Shown here one piece after another: positions 41,941 through 50,515 of a stretch of 64,000 nucleotides of DNA. Source of the stretch: an uncultured Curtobacterium sp. Its GTDB lineage: Bacteria > Actinomycetota > Actinomycetes > Actinomycetales > Microbacteriaceae. A program made the position numbers and the translations under genes. The first letter of the stretch is position 1; each line of letters starts with the position of its first letter. Where the stretch lies: NCBI GenBank assembly GCA_913778205.1, contig CAJYUW010000020.1:1-64000 (forward strand), given 5' to 3'. Below the pieces are notes generated by a model. It saw only the letters and a list, made by a program, of their open reading frames with translations, ran no database searches and was not told the origin of the DNA.

Positions 41941-41962
41941 CGTTCGTGTGCGTTTTCGAACG
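41941..41962. promoter_or_regulatory. inverted repeat in the VIT / DUF2231-katG divergent promoter
   Basis: CGTTCG (41941-41946) and CGAACG (41957-41962) are separated by 10 nt, in an AT-richer stretch of the 157-nt region between the divergent genes. It could be an operator for a metal- or peroxide-responsive regulator, or chance. Confidence 0.3.
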
Positions 41963-42067
41963 ATCGGGCGTGTGCGTCGATCGGCCTGCTCCCGTGCGTG
42001 ATCCGGATGGAAGCGGTTGTGTGGGGGACGTGCGCCGGGTCGTCCGGCGCTGAGAGAAAGGTCCTCG

Positions 42068-42532
42068 ATGAACTGGCAGTTCGGCGGCATCCCCCTGCAC
42101 CCACTGTTCGTCCACCTCACCTCGGTCGCCGTCCCGGTCGCCGCGCTCACCGCGATCGCGGTCGCCGCGTGGCCCGCCGCCAGGCGCTGGCTGGCGGTCG
42201 GCGCCCCGGTCATCGGCCTGGTCGCGCTCGTGTCGGTGCCGCTCGCGACCCAGTCGGGCGAGTGGCTGGAGCACCACGAGAAGGAGACGGCACTGCTCGA
42301 GAAGCACACCGAGCTCGCCGACGGCATGCTGCCGTGGTCGATCGCCGTGTTCGCGCTCCTGGCGCTCTGGTGGGGGTGGCAGCGCTTCGCCGTCGAGCGG
42401 GTGGACAACCGCGGGCTGGTCCGCGCGGTCGGCATCGTGGGACCGTTCCTCCTGATCGCGGCCGGCATCGGCTCGATCATCGAGGTCGTGGCGATCGGAC
42501 ACGCAGGGGCCGTGTCCGTCTGGAAGGGATAG
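42068..42532 (+). CDS. DUF2231-like four-TM membrane protein
   Basis: A 154-residue protein from ATG 42068 with an AAAGG site. The N-terminal FGGIPLHPLFVHLTSVAVPV is the DUF2231 pattern (HPxxVHxT with conserved histidines, possibly heme or metal ligands); four TM helices follow (about 12-32, 42-60, 87-105, 120-145). The gene ends 15 nt before katG, with which it is probably transcribed. Function of the family is not established. Confidence 0.82.
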   Translation: MNWQFGGIPLHPLFVHLTSVAVPVAALTAIAVAAWPAARRWLAVGAPVIGLVALVSVPLATQSGEWLEHHEKETALLEKHTELADGMLPWSIAVFALLALWWGWQRFAVERVDNRGLVRAVGIVGPFLLIAAGIGSIIEVVAIGHAGAVSVWKG

Positions 42533-42547
42533 TAGGAGATGGGATCG

Positions 42548-44839
42548 ATGGAGCACGACGAGACGAACACCTGCAGCTACCACATGGGGGGTGCGCTCCC
42601 GGCCGGGGGCGACCACGTCGGCGGGGCCTTCGGGCAGTCGCCGACCCTGGAGCACTGGTACCCGCAGCGGCTCCGGGTCGACGCCCTGCACCGCAACAAC
42701 GTGGACGCCGATCCGCTCGGCGCCGACTTCGACTACGCGGCGGCGTTCGCGACGATCGACCTCGAGCAGCTCAAGCAGGACATCAAGACGCTGCTCACCA
42801 CGAGCGTCGACTGGTGGCCGGCCGACTACGGCAACTACGGCCCGCAGATGATCCGCATGGCGTGGCACGCCGCCGGCACCTACCGGATCGCCGACGGCCG
42901 CGGTGGTGCGGGGACCGCGATGCAGCGGTTCGCGCCGATCGGCAGCTGGTGGGACAACGGCAACACCGACAAGTCGCGTCGCCTGCTCCAGCCGATCAAG
43001 CACAAGTACGGCAACGCCCTGAGCTGGGCCGACCTCATGGTCCTCACCGGCAACTGCTCGCTCGAGCTGATGGGCCTGCCGACCTACGGGTTCGCTGGCG
43101 GACGGCTCGACGCGTGGGAGCCGGACGACGGCACGTGGTGGGGCCCGGAGGTGTGGAACCCGCACGACGTCCACAGCATGGACGAGATGGTGTCCCGCGA
43201 CGAGCGCTGGCACGGGCAGAACGGCGACGAGGACTACGACCTGCAGAGCCCGCTCGCTGCGTCGCACCAGGCCCTGATCTACGTCAACCCGGAGGGACCG
43301 TACGCGAACGGCGACCCGATGGGCTCCGCACGCGACATCCGGATCACGTTCACCCGGATGGCGATGAACGACGAGGAGACCGTCGCCCTCATCGCCGGTG
43401 GCCACGCCTTCGGCAAGAGCCACGGCCAGGTCGCCGCGACCGAGATCGGCCCGTCGCCCGAGCTCGCCCCGATCGAGCAGATGGGCCTCGGCTGGCACAA
43501 CCCGGTCGGGACCGGCAACGCGGAGTACACCTCGACGAACGGGATCGAGGGCAGCTGGACGCAGGACCCCACCCGCTGGGACAACAGCTACCTGGAGAAC
43601 CTGTTCGGGCACGAGTGGGAGCAGACGAAGAGCCCCGCCGGTGCGCTGCAGTGGACGCCGAAGGACCCGGACGCCCCGCGCACGCCGGACGCGCACGTGC
43701 CCGGCAAGGACCACGCCCTGATGATGATGACCTCGGACATCGCGCTCAAGGTGGACCCGGAGTACCGGAAGGTCTGCGAGAAGTTCCTCGCCGACTTCGA
43801 CACGTTCACGCTCGCGTTCTCGAAGGCCTGGTACAAGCTCACGCACCGCGACATGGGTCCGAAGTACCGCTACCTCGGCCCGGAGGCGACCGTGCAGGAC
43901 GACCTGCTCTGGCAGGACCCCCTCCCCGACGCCGAGGGAGCCCCGATCGGCGACGCCGACGTCGAGGCGCTCAAGACGGCGGTCCGTGGCGCCGGCATCA
44001 GCGCGTCCGACCTCGTGTTCACGGCGTACTCGGCCGCGTCGACCTACCGTGACAGCGACAAGCGCGGCGGCGCGAACGGCGGCCGGATCGCCCTGTCCCC
44101 GCAGAAGGACTGGGCGGTCAACGGGCGCACGGTGCCGGTGGTCGAGGCGCTGCGGCGCATCCAGGAGCAGCACCCGTCGGTGTCGCTCGCCGACCTCGTC
44201 GTCCTCGCCGGGTGCGTCGGGGTCGAGGACGCCGCACGTGCCGCGGGGGTCGAGGTCACGGTGCCGTTCACGCCGGGCCGGGTGGACACCACGCAGGAGC
44301 TCACCGACATCGAGATGTTCGAGTGGCTCCGGCCGATCGCGGACGGCTTCCGGAACTTCCGCTCGGAGCGGTTCGAGCAGTTCGCCCCGGGCGTCGCGCT
44401 CGAGCAGGTGTTCCTCGACCGCGCGAACCTGATGACGCTGACCGCGCCCGAGTGGACCGTCCTGACCGGTGGCCTCCGGGTCCTCGGCACGAACTGGGAC
44501 GGCTCGGACGTCGGCGTGCTGACCGGGCGCGTCGGGACGCTCACGACCGACTGGTTCGTGAACCTGACCGACACCGACCTGGTGTGGACGAAGACCGACG
44601 ACACCGAGACGGTCTTCGCCGGCACGGTGCAGGCGACCGGCGAGCAGCGCTGGACGGCGTCCCGGCACGACCTCGTGTTCGGGTCGAACGCCCAGCTGCG
44701 GTCCATCGTCGACGTCTACGCCGGGAGCGACGGCCAGGAGCGGTTCGTGCGCGACTTCGTCGCCGCGTGGGACAAGCTCATGATGCTCGACCGGTACGAC
44801 GTCAAGGGAGCGAAGCGGTACGGCCCGATGGCCGCCTGA
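42548..44839 (+). CDS. katG: catalase-peroxidase KatG
   Basis: A 763-residue bifunctional heme enzyme that removes H2O2. Distal site R103, W106, H107 in [11 protein letters not shown]; the crosslink partners W106, Y245 (IYVNPEG) and M271 (RMAMND) are present; proximal H286 in [10 protein letters not shown] (family members usually read AGAHTFGKTHG). The C-terminal duplicated, heme-free domain is complete. ATG 42548 is preferred over ATG 42539 because AGGAG at 42534-42538 gives correct spacing only to 42548. No furA-like gene is adjacent. Confidence 0.96.
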   Translation: MEHDETNTCSYHMGGALPAGGDHVGGAFGQSPTLEHWYPQRLRVDALHRNNVDADPLGADFDYAAAFATIDLEQLKQDIKTLLTTSVDWWPADYGNYGPQMIRMAWHAAGTYRIADGRGGAGTAMQRFAPIGSWWDNGNTDKSRRLLQPIKHKYGNALSWADLMVLTGNCSLELMGLPTYGFAGGRLDAWEPDDGTWWGPEVWNPHDVHSMDEMVSRDERWHGQNGDEDYDLQSPLAASHQALIYVNPEGPYANGDPMGSARDIRITFTRMAMNDEETVALIAGGHAFGKSHGQVAATEIGPSPELAPIEQMGLGWHNPVGTGNAEYTSTNGIEGSWTQDPTRWDNSYLENLFGHEWEQTKSPAGALQWTPKDPDAPRTPDAHVPGKDHALMMMTSDIALKVDPEYRKVCEKFLADFDTFTLAFSKAWYKLTHRDMGPKYRYLGPEATVQDDLLWQDPLPDAEGAPIGDADVEALKTAVRGAGISASDLVFTAYSAASTYRDSDKRGGANGGRIALSPQKDWAVNGRTVPVVEALRRIQEQHPSVSLADLVVLAGCVGVEDAARAAGVEVTVPFTPGRVDTTQELTDIEMFEWLRPIADGFRNFRSERFEQFAPGVALEQVFLDRANLMTLTAPEWTVLTGGLRVLGTNWDGSDVGVLTGRVGTLTTDWFVNLTDTDLVWTKTDDTETVFAGTVQATGEQRWTASRHDLVFGSNAQLRSIVDVYAGSDGQERFVRDFVAAWDKLMMLDRYDVKGAKRYGPMAA

Positions 44840-44921
44840 CACCCTTCCGGACGCGGCGCCCGCTCTGTCACCATGGTGGCGGAGCGGGCGCCGTCGTCCG
44901 CGCGGTTCGAAGGAGACCACC

Positions 44922-45341
44922 ATGACCGTCCACCTCAACCCCTACCTGGGGTTCCGCGACTCGGCCCGTCAGGCGCTCGAGTTCTACCACTCGGTGTTCG
45001 GCGGGGACCTCCGGATCGGCACCTTCCGCGAGATGGGCGCCGACGTGGGTCCGGACGACGCCGACAAGGTGATGCACGGCCAGCTCGACATCGGGAACGG
45101 CCTCGTCCTGATGGCCTCGGACGCCCCTGCGGACCACCCGCTCGACGTCGGCAGCAGCATCTCGGTGTCCCTGAGCGGCGACGACGTCGAGGCACTGTCC
45201 CGCTGGTGGCACGCCCTGTCCGAGGGCGCGACGATCATCGAGCCGTTCACGCAGGCGCCGTGGGGCGACACCTTCGGCATGCTGACCGACCGATTCGGCA
45301 CGACCTGGCTGGTCAACGCGACCACCACCCAGCTCGGCTGA
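44922..45341 (+). CDS. PhnB-like VOC-fold protein
   Basis: A 139-residue protein of the PhnB/3-dmu-9_3-mt glyoxalase-like type. NPYLGFRDSARQALEFYHSV, then GHxxLDIGNGLVLMASDAP (here MHGQLDIGNG) and WGDTFGMLTDRFGTTWLVN are typical. The two beta-alpha-beta modules form a VOC cavity; metal and substrate are unknown. AGGAGA site 7 nt before the ATG. Confidence 0.88.
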   Translation: MTVHLNPYLGFRDSARQALEFYHSVFGGDLRIGTFREMGADVGPDDADKVMHGQLDIGNGLVLMASDAPADHPLDVGSSISVSLSGDDVEALSRWWHALSEGATIIEPFTQAPWGDTFGMLTDRFGTTWLVNATTTQLG

Positions 45342-45353
45342 CGCGGTACCCAC

Positions 45354-45397
45354 CGGACGGGAGGCCCGTGGCGGCGCCGCCACGGGCCTCCCGTCCG
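45354..45397. repeat. 44-nt perfect palindrome, same as at 27919-27962
   Basis: Left arm CGGACGGGAGGCCCGTGGCG followed by GC at 45354-45375, right arm its exact complement at 45376-45397. The base sequence is identical to the core of the palindrome at 27917-27964, 17 kb away. It lies between the VOC gene and the aldo-keto reductase, 12 nt past the VOC stop; probable terminator. Confidence 0.88.
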
Positions 45398-45478
45398 ATG
45401 GTGGGCACGCGCAAGGCGTTCCGTCCGTCCCGCGGTGGGGCGCGACGCGACCGCCGTGCGGTCCGTAGGCTCGGGAGC

Positions 45479-46522
45479 ATGTCCTACACCGCGGCGGACG
45501 ACCGCTACGACTCCATGCCCTACCGCCGGACCGGTCGGTCCGGCCTCGACCTGCCCCTGCTCTCGCTCGGGTACTGGCACAACTTCGGCGACGACAAGCC
45601 GTTCGAGACCCAGCGCGCGATCAGCCGTCGGGCGTTCGACCTCGGCATCACGCACCACGACCTCGCGAACAACTACGGACCGCCCTACGGTTCCGCCGAG
45701 GTGAACTTCGGTCGGCTCATGCGCGAGGACTTCCGGCCGTACCGCGACGAGATGGTCGTCTCGACCAAGGCCGGCTGGGACATGTGGCCGGGGCCGTACG
45801 GGCAGGGCGGCGGCTCGCGCAAGTACGTGCTCGCCTCGCTCGACCAGTCCCTGCAGCGCATGGGCCTCGACTACGTCGACGTGTTCTACTCCCACCGACT
45901 CGACGCGTCCACCCCGCTCGAGGAGACGATGGGCGCGCTGCACACGGCCGTGCAGCAGGGCAAGGCGCTCTACGTGGGCATCTCGTCGTACGACGCCGAG
46001 CGGTCCCGCCAGGCAGCGGAGATCCTGGCCGACCTCGGGACCCCGCTGCTCATCCACCAGCCGTCGTACTCGATGCTGAACCGCTGGATCGAGGACGAGG
46101 GGCTCCTCGACGCGGCAGGCGACCTCGGCTTCGGCGTCATCGGGTTCACCGCGCTCGCGCAGGGACTGCTGACCGGGCGCTACCTGGACGGGGTCCCCGA
46201 GGACTCGCGGGCCGCGGCGGGCAAGTCGCTCGACGCCGGGTCGCTCACCCCGGACGTCGTCGACCACCTGCGGGCGCTGAACGACATCGCGTCGGAACGC
46301 GGCCAGAGCCTGGCGCAGCTCGCGCTCGCGTGGGCACTGCGCGACGAGCGGGTCACCTCGCTGGTGATCGGTGCCTCGCGGGTCGAGCAGCTCGAGCAGA
46401 ACGTCGCGGCGCTCGGCAACCTGACGTTCACGGACGACGAGCTGCGGCGCATCGACGAGCACTCGGTCGGTGTCCTCGACGTCGACCTCTGGTCGGGTGC
46501 GCGGTCGGGTCAGGTGAGCTGA
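45479..46522 (+). CDS. aldo-keto reductase, YghZ/Kv-beta type
   Basis: A 347-residue NADPH oxidoreductase of the AKR14-like group (E. coli YghZ, L-glyceraldehyde-3-phosphate reductase). YRRTGRSGLDLPLLSLGYWH starts the barrel; the catalytic set is D (THHDLANNYGPPYGSAE), Y in NNYG, K in VSTKAGWDMWPGPYG and H in FYSHRLD. The WPGPYGQGGGSRKY loop is typical of YghZ. ATG 45479 lies 4 residues before the conserved start region. Monocistronic. Confidence 0.93.
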   Translation: MSYTAADDRYDSMPYRRTGRSGLDLPLLSLGYWHNFGDDKPFETQRAISRRAFDLGITHHDLANNYGPPYGSAEVNFGRLMREDFRPYRDEMVVSTKAGWDMWPGPYGQGGGSRKYVLASLDQSLQRMGLDYVDVFYSHRLDASTPLEETMGALHTAVQQGKALYVGISSYDAERSRQAAEILADLGTPLLIHQPSYSMLNRWIEDEGLLDAAGDLGFGVIGFTALAQGLLTGRYLDGVPEDSRAAAGKSLDAGSLTPDVVDHLRALNDIASERGQSLAQLALAWALRDERVTSLVIGASRVEQLEQNVAALGNLTFTDDELRRIDEHSVGVLDVDLWSGARSGQVS

Positions 46523-46556
46523 GCACGCCCGCGCCGGGCGGGTGCCGGGCGGGGGG

Positions 46557-46916
46557 CTACTCGACGTCGACGAGCGCGACGAACCGGGAGCCGATGCCCG
46601 GCACCTCGCCGCGGACGGCGCCCGCGAGCGGTGCGGGTGCGTCCGCGGGGTCGTGGTGCTCGCAGACCAGGAGATCCCACTCGGGCCACCACTTCTTCGG
46701 CCGGGCGTCCTCGGCGAACCCGCACACCGCGCACTCCAGGTGCACCCACACGCGCCGTGCGCCGGTGCGGTTGGCCCGCGACTGGACGAGCCACGCGGGC
46801 GGGTCCTGCTCGAGGGCGGTCAGGTCGGCCTCCGACACGTGGGCCGGGATGCCGTGGCGGGTCGCCATCTCGAGCGGGATGTCGAGCCGGACGGCGGCTG
46901 CACGGCGGGAGAGCAT
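46557..46916 (-). CDS. conserved-looking hypothetical protein with possible zinc site
   Basis: A 119-residue soluble protein from ATG 46916. The N-terminal part (RLDIPLEMATRHGIPAHVSE) is followed by C62-x2-C65 and C85-x-H87-H88, which could bind zinc. WWPEWDLLVCEHHDP gives it a strongly patterned core. No family recognised. It follows the VOC gene upstream on the same strand by 46 nt. Confidence 0.65.
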   Translation of the reverse strand: MLSRRAAAVRLDIPLEMATRHGIPAHVSEADLTALEQDPPAWLVQSRANRTGARRVWVHLECAVCGFAEDARPKKWWPEWDLLVCEHHDPADAPAPLAGAVRGEVPGIGSRFVALVDVE

Positions 46917-46962
46917 CGTCCCAGCCTAGGCGGTGCGGCGGACCGTCCGGTCTCCTCGGGCG

Positions 46963-47397
46963 TCAGCGCCGTCGGCCGAGCGGTGTCTGGAAGCGGAGCA
47001 GGTAGCCGTCCGGATCCTGGACGAGGAACTGGGTGACGCCCGCCTCCTCGTCGCCGACGCGGTACCACTTCGTCTCCGGGTCCATGAAGAGCGGCATGCC
47101 GGCGCCGACGAGCCGTTCCGCGATCGCCGTGGCGTCGGGGACGCCGATCTGCAGGTTGACCCCGCGCCCGAGCGGCCGCTCGAGCGCACCGGTCACCCAG
47201 TTGCGTCCGACGCCGGCCTGTTCGAGCATCACGTGCGCGGTCCCGGACTGCAGGTACGCGAACCGTTCCTCCGGTCGGGCGTACCGGACGGTGAAGCCGC
47301 AGAGTTCGCACCAGAACGCGAGGCTGCGGTCGAGGTCCGCGACGAGGAGCTCGGGCACCAGGGCCGGCTCGGACCGGTCGGTTCCGCGGTCCGGCAT
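46963..47397 (-). CDS. VOC-family glyoxalase/bleomycin-resistance-like protein
   Basis: A 144-residue protein. PELLVADLDRSLAFWCELCG begins the first VOC module, FAYLQSGTAHVMLEQ carries strand 4, and VTQFLVQDPDGYLLRFQTPL is the closing PDG motif of bleomycin-resistance-type proteins. Substrate unknown. ATG 47397 overlaps the stop of the small membrane protein upstream (ATGA). Confidence 0.88.
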   Translation of the reverse strand: MPDRGTDRSEPALVPELLVADLDRSLAFWCELCGFTVRYARPEERFAYLQSGTAHVMLEQAGVGRNWVTGALERPLGRGVNLQIGVPDATAIAERLVGAGMPLFMDPETKWYRVGDEEAGVTQFLVQDPDGYLLRFQTPLGRRR

Positions 47398-47537
47398 CAG
47401 TACTCGGGATCCTGCCGGTCCTGGTCCTGCCACGGCAGCATCCGCCCGGCGACCAGGAACAGGATCCCGCCGAACGCGTACACGAGGGCGACCGCCCACC
47501 AGGGGTTCCGCCGCTCGCGCGGCTGCTGAGGCTCCAC
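47397..47537 (-). CDS. 46-residue single-pass membrane protein
   Basis: A short frame from GTG 47537. A basic, Pro-rich N-terminus (EPQQPRERRNPW) precedes one TM helix (WAVALVYAFGGILFLVAGR) and a polar tail (QDQDRQDPEY). The ATGA overlap with the VOC gene and the clean positive-inside layout argue for a real gene. The ribosome site is weak. Function unknown. Confidence 0.55.
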   Translation of the reverse strand: MEPQQPRERRNPWWAVALVYAFGGILFLVAGRMLPWQDQDRQDPEY

Positions 47538-47885
47538 GAGGACACCGTAGTCGCCGCCACCACGCCACCGCGCCACGGCGGCGCTGCAGCGGCGCTGCGG
47601 CGGTGCTGAGCGGTCGCGCGCCGGCCGCCGTGCTCGGACGGTCCTGCCGGACGCACGGCGCGTGTCGGGCCCGCACCGTGCCTCCCGTCCGCTGGTCCGC
47701 TGGTCCGCCGGTCGGTCCGTCCGTCCGTCGCTCCTGTGCCCCGCACTGGGGTCGGCCGCTCCCCCGGTCGGGGGCGGCGACCCCGGGTGCGCTCGCGCCG
47801 TCCGTCCGGGAGCATGATGCGTGCGCATCGATACGCGCGCGGCCGGACCCGCCGGCTGCGAGCGGCGCCGAGGGGGAGGACGACC
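47538..47885. other. repeat-rich spacer with decayed hairpin copy
   Basis: No gene is seen. CGGCGCTG-type triplets repeat near 47577-47607. CACCGTGCCTCCCGTCCG (47674-47691) equals one arm of the GGACGGGAGGC hairpin family; its partner arm (about 47635-47660) has diverged, leaving only GCACGG/CCGTGC pairing. GGTCCGYTGGTCCG-like short repeats follow to about 47730. Confidence 0.6.
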
Positions 47886-48068
47886 ATGCCGTGGCGCAAG
47901 CACGCCGAGGAGATGCGGAACGTCTACGCGAACGAGATCGCGGCAGCGGTCCACCGCGGTGAGACGCCGTCCGACACCCAACTCGAGGCGTGGGCGCGCT
48001 ACGACGCGGTCGCACGCGGAGACGACCCGGGGCGCGCGTTCCCGGCGCGCCGACCCTCGTCCCGCTGA
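47886..48068 (+). CDS. 60-residue hypothetical protein
   Basis: Starts at ATG 47886 with a strong GGGGGAGGA site 6 nt upstream, the main support for translation. MPWRKHAEEMRNVYANEIAA is followed by a helical, charged sequence ending in a basic tail (RRPSSR). No family recognised; soluble. It is followed 63 nt later by the Nramp-related gene. Confidence 0.55.
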   Translation: MPWRKHAEEMRNVYANEIAAAVHRGETPSDTQLEAWARYDAVARGDDPGRAFPARRPSSR

Positions 48069-48109
48069 GGGGACGGCGCGCGAACCTTCGAGGATTCCCA
48101 TGGAACCCG

Positions 48110-48129
48110 AGGTAAGGATCGCCTTACCT
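48110..48129. promoter_or_regulatory. DtxR/MntR-like palindromic operator
   Basis: AGGTAAGGATCGCCTTACCT: 8-bp perfect arms around ATCG. It resembles the boxes bound by actinobacterial DtxR/IdeR/MntR regulators (TTAGGTTAGCCTAACCTAA type). It ends 2 nt before the GTG at 48132, so it should overlap the promoter or the very start of the transcript of the Nramp-related gene. Confidence 0.65.
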
Positions 48130-48131
48130 TC

Positions 48132-49442
48132 GTGACCGTGCCACCGTCCAGCCCCACCGCGACCACTTCTCCGTCGACCGGCCCCGTGGCGGACCCTTCG
48201 GTGGCCCCGGCACGGCGGCGGCGCAGCCCGCTCGAGGTCTGGGGTCCCGGGCTCATCGTCATGCTCGCCGACACCGACGCGGGCTGCCTCATCACCGCGG
48301 CCGAATCGGGCGCCCAGTGGGGCTACACGATGGTGCTCCCCCAGCTCGTGCTCATCCCGATCCTCTTCATGGTGCAGGAGATCACGGTCCGGCTCGGCGT
48401 GGTCACCCGCAAGGGTCACGGCCAGCTCATCCGCGACCACTTCGGCGGCAGGTGGGCCTGGGTGTCCGCCGGCACCCTCGTGCTGTCCGCCGTCGGCGCG
48501 CTGCTGACCGAGTTCGCCGGCATCGCGGGCGTCGGCGAGCTCTTCGGGGTGTCGCGCTGGATCACCGTGCCGGTCGTCACGATCGCCCTGGTCGTCGTCG
48601 CGATGCTCGGCAGCTACCGGCGGGTCGAACGCATCGGCATCGTCGTCGGCCTCGGACAGCTCGCGTTCCTGCCCGCCATGCTGCTGGCGCACCCGGACTG
48701 GGGTGACCTGGCGACGCACTTCGCCGCGCTCCCCCTCGGCGACCACGCCTACCTGTACCTGCTCGCCGCCAACGTCGGCGCCGTGATCATGCCGTGGATG
48801 ATCTTCTACCAGCAGACCGCGGTGATCGACAAGGGACTGACGGTGCGGGACCTCGGGCGGGAGCGCCGGGACACCGCCTTCGGCTCCGTCCTCACCCAGG
48901 GCGTGATGATCGTCGTCGTCATCACCCTCGCGGCGACCGTGTGGAGGGGCGGTGCCGGCGCGTCCGCCCACCTCGGCACGGTCGGCGACATCGCGGGTGC
49001 GCTCGTGCCGTTCCTCGGCGACGCGCCGGCCCGGGTGCTCGTCGGCCTGGCGATCCTCGGCGGTGCGCTCGTCGCCGCGATCGTCGTCTCGCTCGCCGGG
49101 AGCTGGGGCATCGCGGACGTCCTCGGGTGGAAGCACTCCCTGAACGGCGGCGTCGACCGCGGCAACCGTCGCTTCTTCACGGTGTACGCCCTCACCCACG
49201 TCGTCGGCGCGGTCATCGTCCTGTCGAGCGTCGACCTCGTGCAACTCGCGGTCGACGTCGAGGTGATGAACGCCCTGCTGCTGCCGATCGTGCTCGGCTT
49301 CCTGCTCGTGCTCGAACGGCGGGCGTTGCCGCCGGAGCACCGGATGCGCGGGCCCTACCGCTGGGTCGTGACCGGGCTGGCCCTCGTCGTGATCGCGTTC
49401 AGCCTGTACTCCGTGCCGGGGGCGCTGGGGCTGCTCGGCTGA
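48132..49442 (+). CDS. Nramp-related divalent metal transporter, non-canonical metal site
   Basis: A 436-residue protein with about 11 TM helices. The TM1 motif reads LADTDAGCLITAAESGAQWG in place of the DPGN of classical Mn/Fe Nramps, and TM6 reads MPWMIFYQQ in place of MPH, so it belongs to the Nramp-related branch with altered ligands (some of which move Mg2+); the ion is uncertain. GTG 48132 or GTG 48138 may be the start. Neither has a ribosome site because the operator-like palindrome occupies that space, so a leaderless transcript is likely. Confidence 0.88.
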   Translation: MTVPPSSPTATTSPSTGPVADPSVAPARRRRSPLEVWGPGLIVMLADTDAGCLITAAESGAQWGYTMVLPQLVLIPILFMVQEITVRLGVVTRKGHGQLIRDHFGGRWAWVSAGTLVLSAVGALLTEFAGIAGVGELFGVSRWITVPVVTIALVVVAMLGSYRRVERIGIVVGLGQLAFLPAMLLAHPDWGDLATHFAALPLGDHAYLYLLAANVGAVIMPWMIFYQQTAVIDKGLTVRDLGRERRDTAFGSVLTQGVMIVVVITLAATVWRGGAGASAHLGTVGDIAGALVPFLGDAPARVLVGLAILGGALVAAIVVSLAGSWGIADVLGWKHSLNGGVDRGNRRFFTVYALTHVVGAVIVLSSVDLVQLAVDVEVMNALLLPIVLGFLLVLERRALPPEHRMRGPYRWVVTGLALVVIAFSLYSVPGALGLLG

Positions 49443-49494
49443 CCGGGCTGCCCGGCACCGTGCCCGGGCCGCTGCCGCGTGGGATGCTGCTGTC

Positions 49495-50340
49495 ATGGAT
49501 GCACCAGTCGCCCTCGTCACCGGCACGTCGACCGGGATCGGACTCGCCACGGCCGTCGCCGCGGCCCGCGCGGGCTTCCGCGTCGTCGCGACCGTCCGCG
49601 ACACCGGTCGCGCCGACGCCCTCCGCGAGGCGGCCGGACAGGCCGGCGTCGAGGTCGACGTCCGCGCGCTCGACGTCACCGACCCGGACTCGGTCCGGGC
49701 GTGCGTCGACGCGGTGCTCGGCTCCTACGGTCGGCTCGACGCGCTCGTCAACAACGCCGGCGCCGGGCACCTCGGCACGATCGAGCTCGAGTCGGTCGAC
49801 GCCGTCCGCGAGGTGATGGAGGTCAACTTCTTCGGCGTCGTCGCGATGACGAAGACGGCACTGCCCCACCTCCGGGCGACCGGCGGGCGCGTCCTGACCG
49901 TGTCGAGCGTCGGCGGTGTCGTCGGCCAACCGTTCAACGAGGCCTACTGCGCCGCGAAGTTCGCCGTCGAGGGGTTCATGGAGTCGCTCGCCCCGGTCGC
50001 CGCCGCGGTCGGGGTGCACGTCGGGATCGTCGAACCGGGCGCCGTGCTGACCGCGTTCGTCGCCTCCGTCCAGGCGCAGGACGCCCCCGCCGTCGCCGGT
50101 ACCGCGTACGAGCCCGCGTTCACGGCCTACCGGGCTCGGACGCAGTCGGCGTTCGACCCGGCGGCAGCGCAGAGCGCCGAGGGCGTCGCCGCCGTCATCG
50201 TGGACGCCCTGAGCGACCCGCAGCCGCCGTTCCGCACCCAGTCGTCCGAGTCGGCCGCGCGGTTCGTCGGGACGAAGCTGCTGGACCTCGACGGGTCGCG
50301 CGTGCTCGGTGCCACCTCGGCCTGGGTGACCGCGGGCTGA
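49495..50340 (+). CDS. short-chain dehydrogenase/reductase
   Basis: A 281-residue classical SDR: TGTSTGIG cofactor loop (residues 9-16), NNAG, catalytic S (SSVGG) and YCAAK. Length and the C-terminal extension resemble 17-beta-HSD/oxidoreductase-like SDRs. Substrate unknown. ATG 49495; 52 nt after the Nramp-related gene. Confidence 0.9.
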   Translation: MDAPVALVTGTSTGIGLATAVAAARAGFRVVATVRDTGRADALREAAGQAGVEVDVRALDVTDPDSVRACVDAVLGSYGRLDALVNNAGAGHLGTIELESVDAVREVMEVNFFGVVAMTKTALPHLRATGGRVLTVSSVGGVVGQPFNEAYCAAKFAVEGFMESLAPVAAAVGVHVGIVEPGAVLTAFVASVQAQDAPAVAGTAYEPAFTAYRARTQSAFDPAAAQSAEGVAAVIVDALSDPQPPFRTQSSESAARFVGTKLLDLDGSRVLGATSAWVTAG

Positions 50341-50515
50341 GGACCGGCCCGACGGCTCGACGGCTCCACGGCTCCACGGCTCCACGGCCGTGAGCCCGCC
50401 GCCGCGGTGTCGGCCGCATCCGGACGATGCGGTCCCGGCCCCTGCACGCCGCCACGGTCCCGGGCCCAGCACGACCCCGTGATGGCGGTCTCAGCCGACC
50501 CCCGTGGTGTCGGTC

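Noticed and set aside
40964-44938. Open frame of about 1320 codons antisense to VIT, DUF2231 and katG
   Set aside because: Crosses several real genes on the other strand, no domain, composition typical of shadows.
50341-50515. Small gene or regulatory RNA after the SDR gene
   Set aside because: Only short direct repeats (GGCTCCAC units near 50360-50385 and two GTCTCAGCC) are visible; no frame or structure with support.
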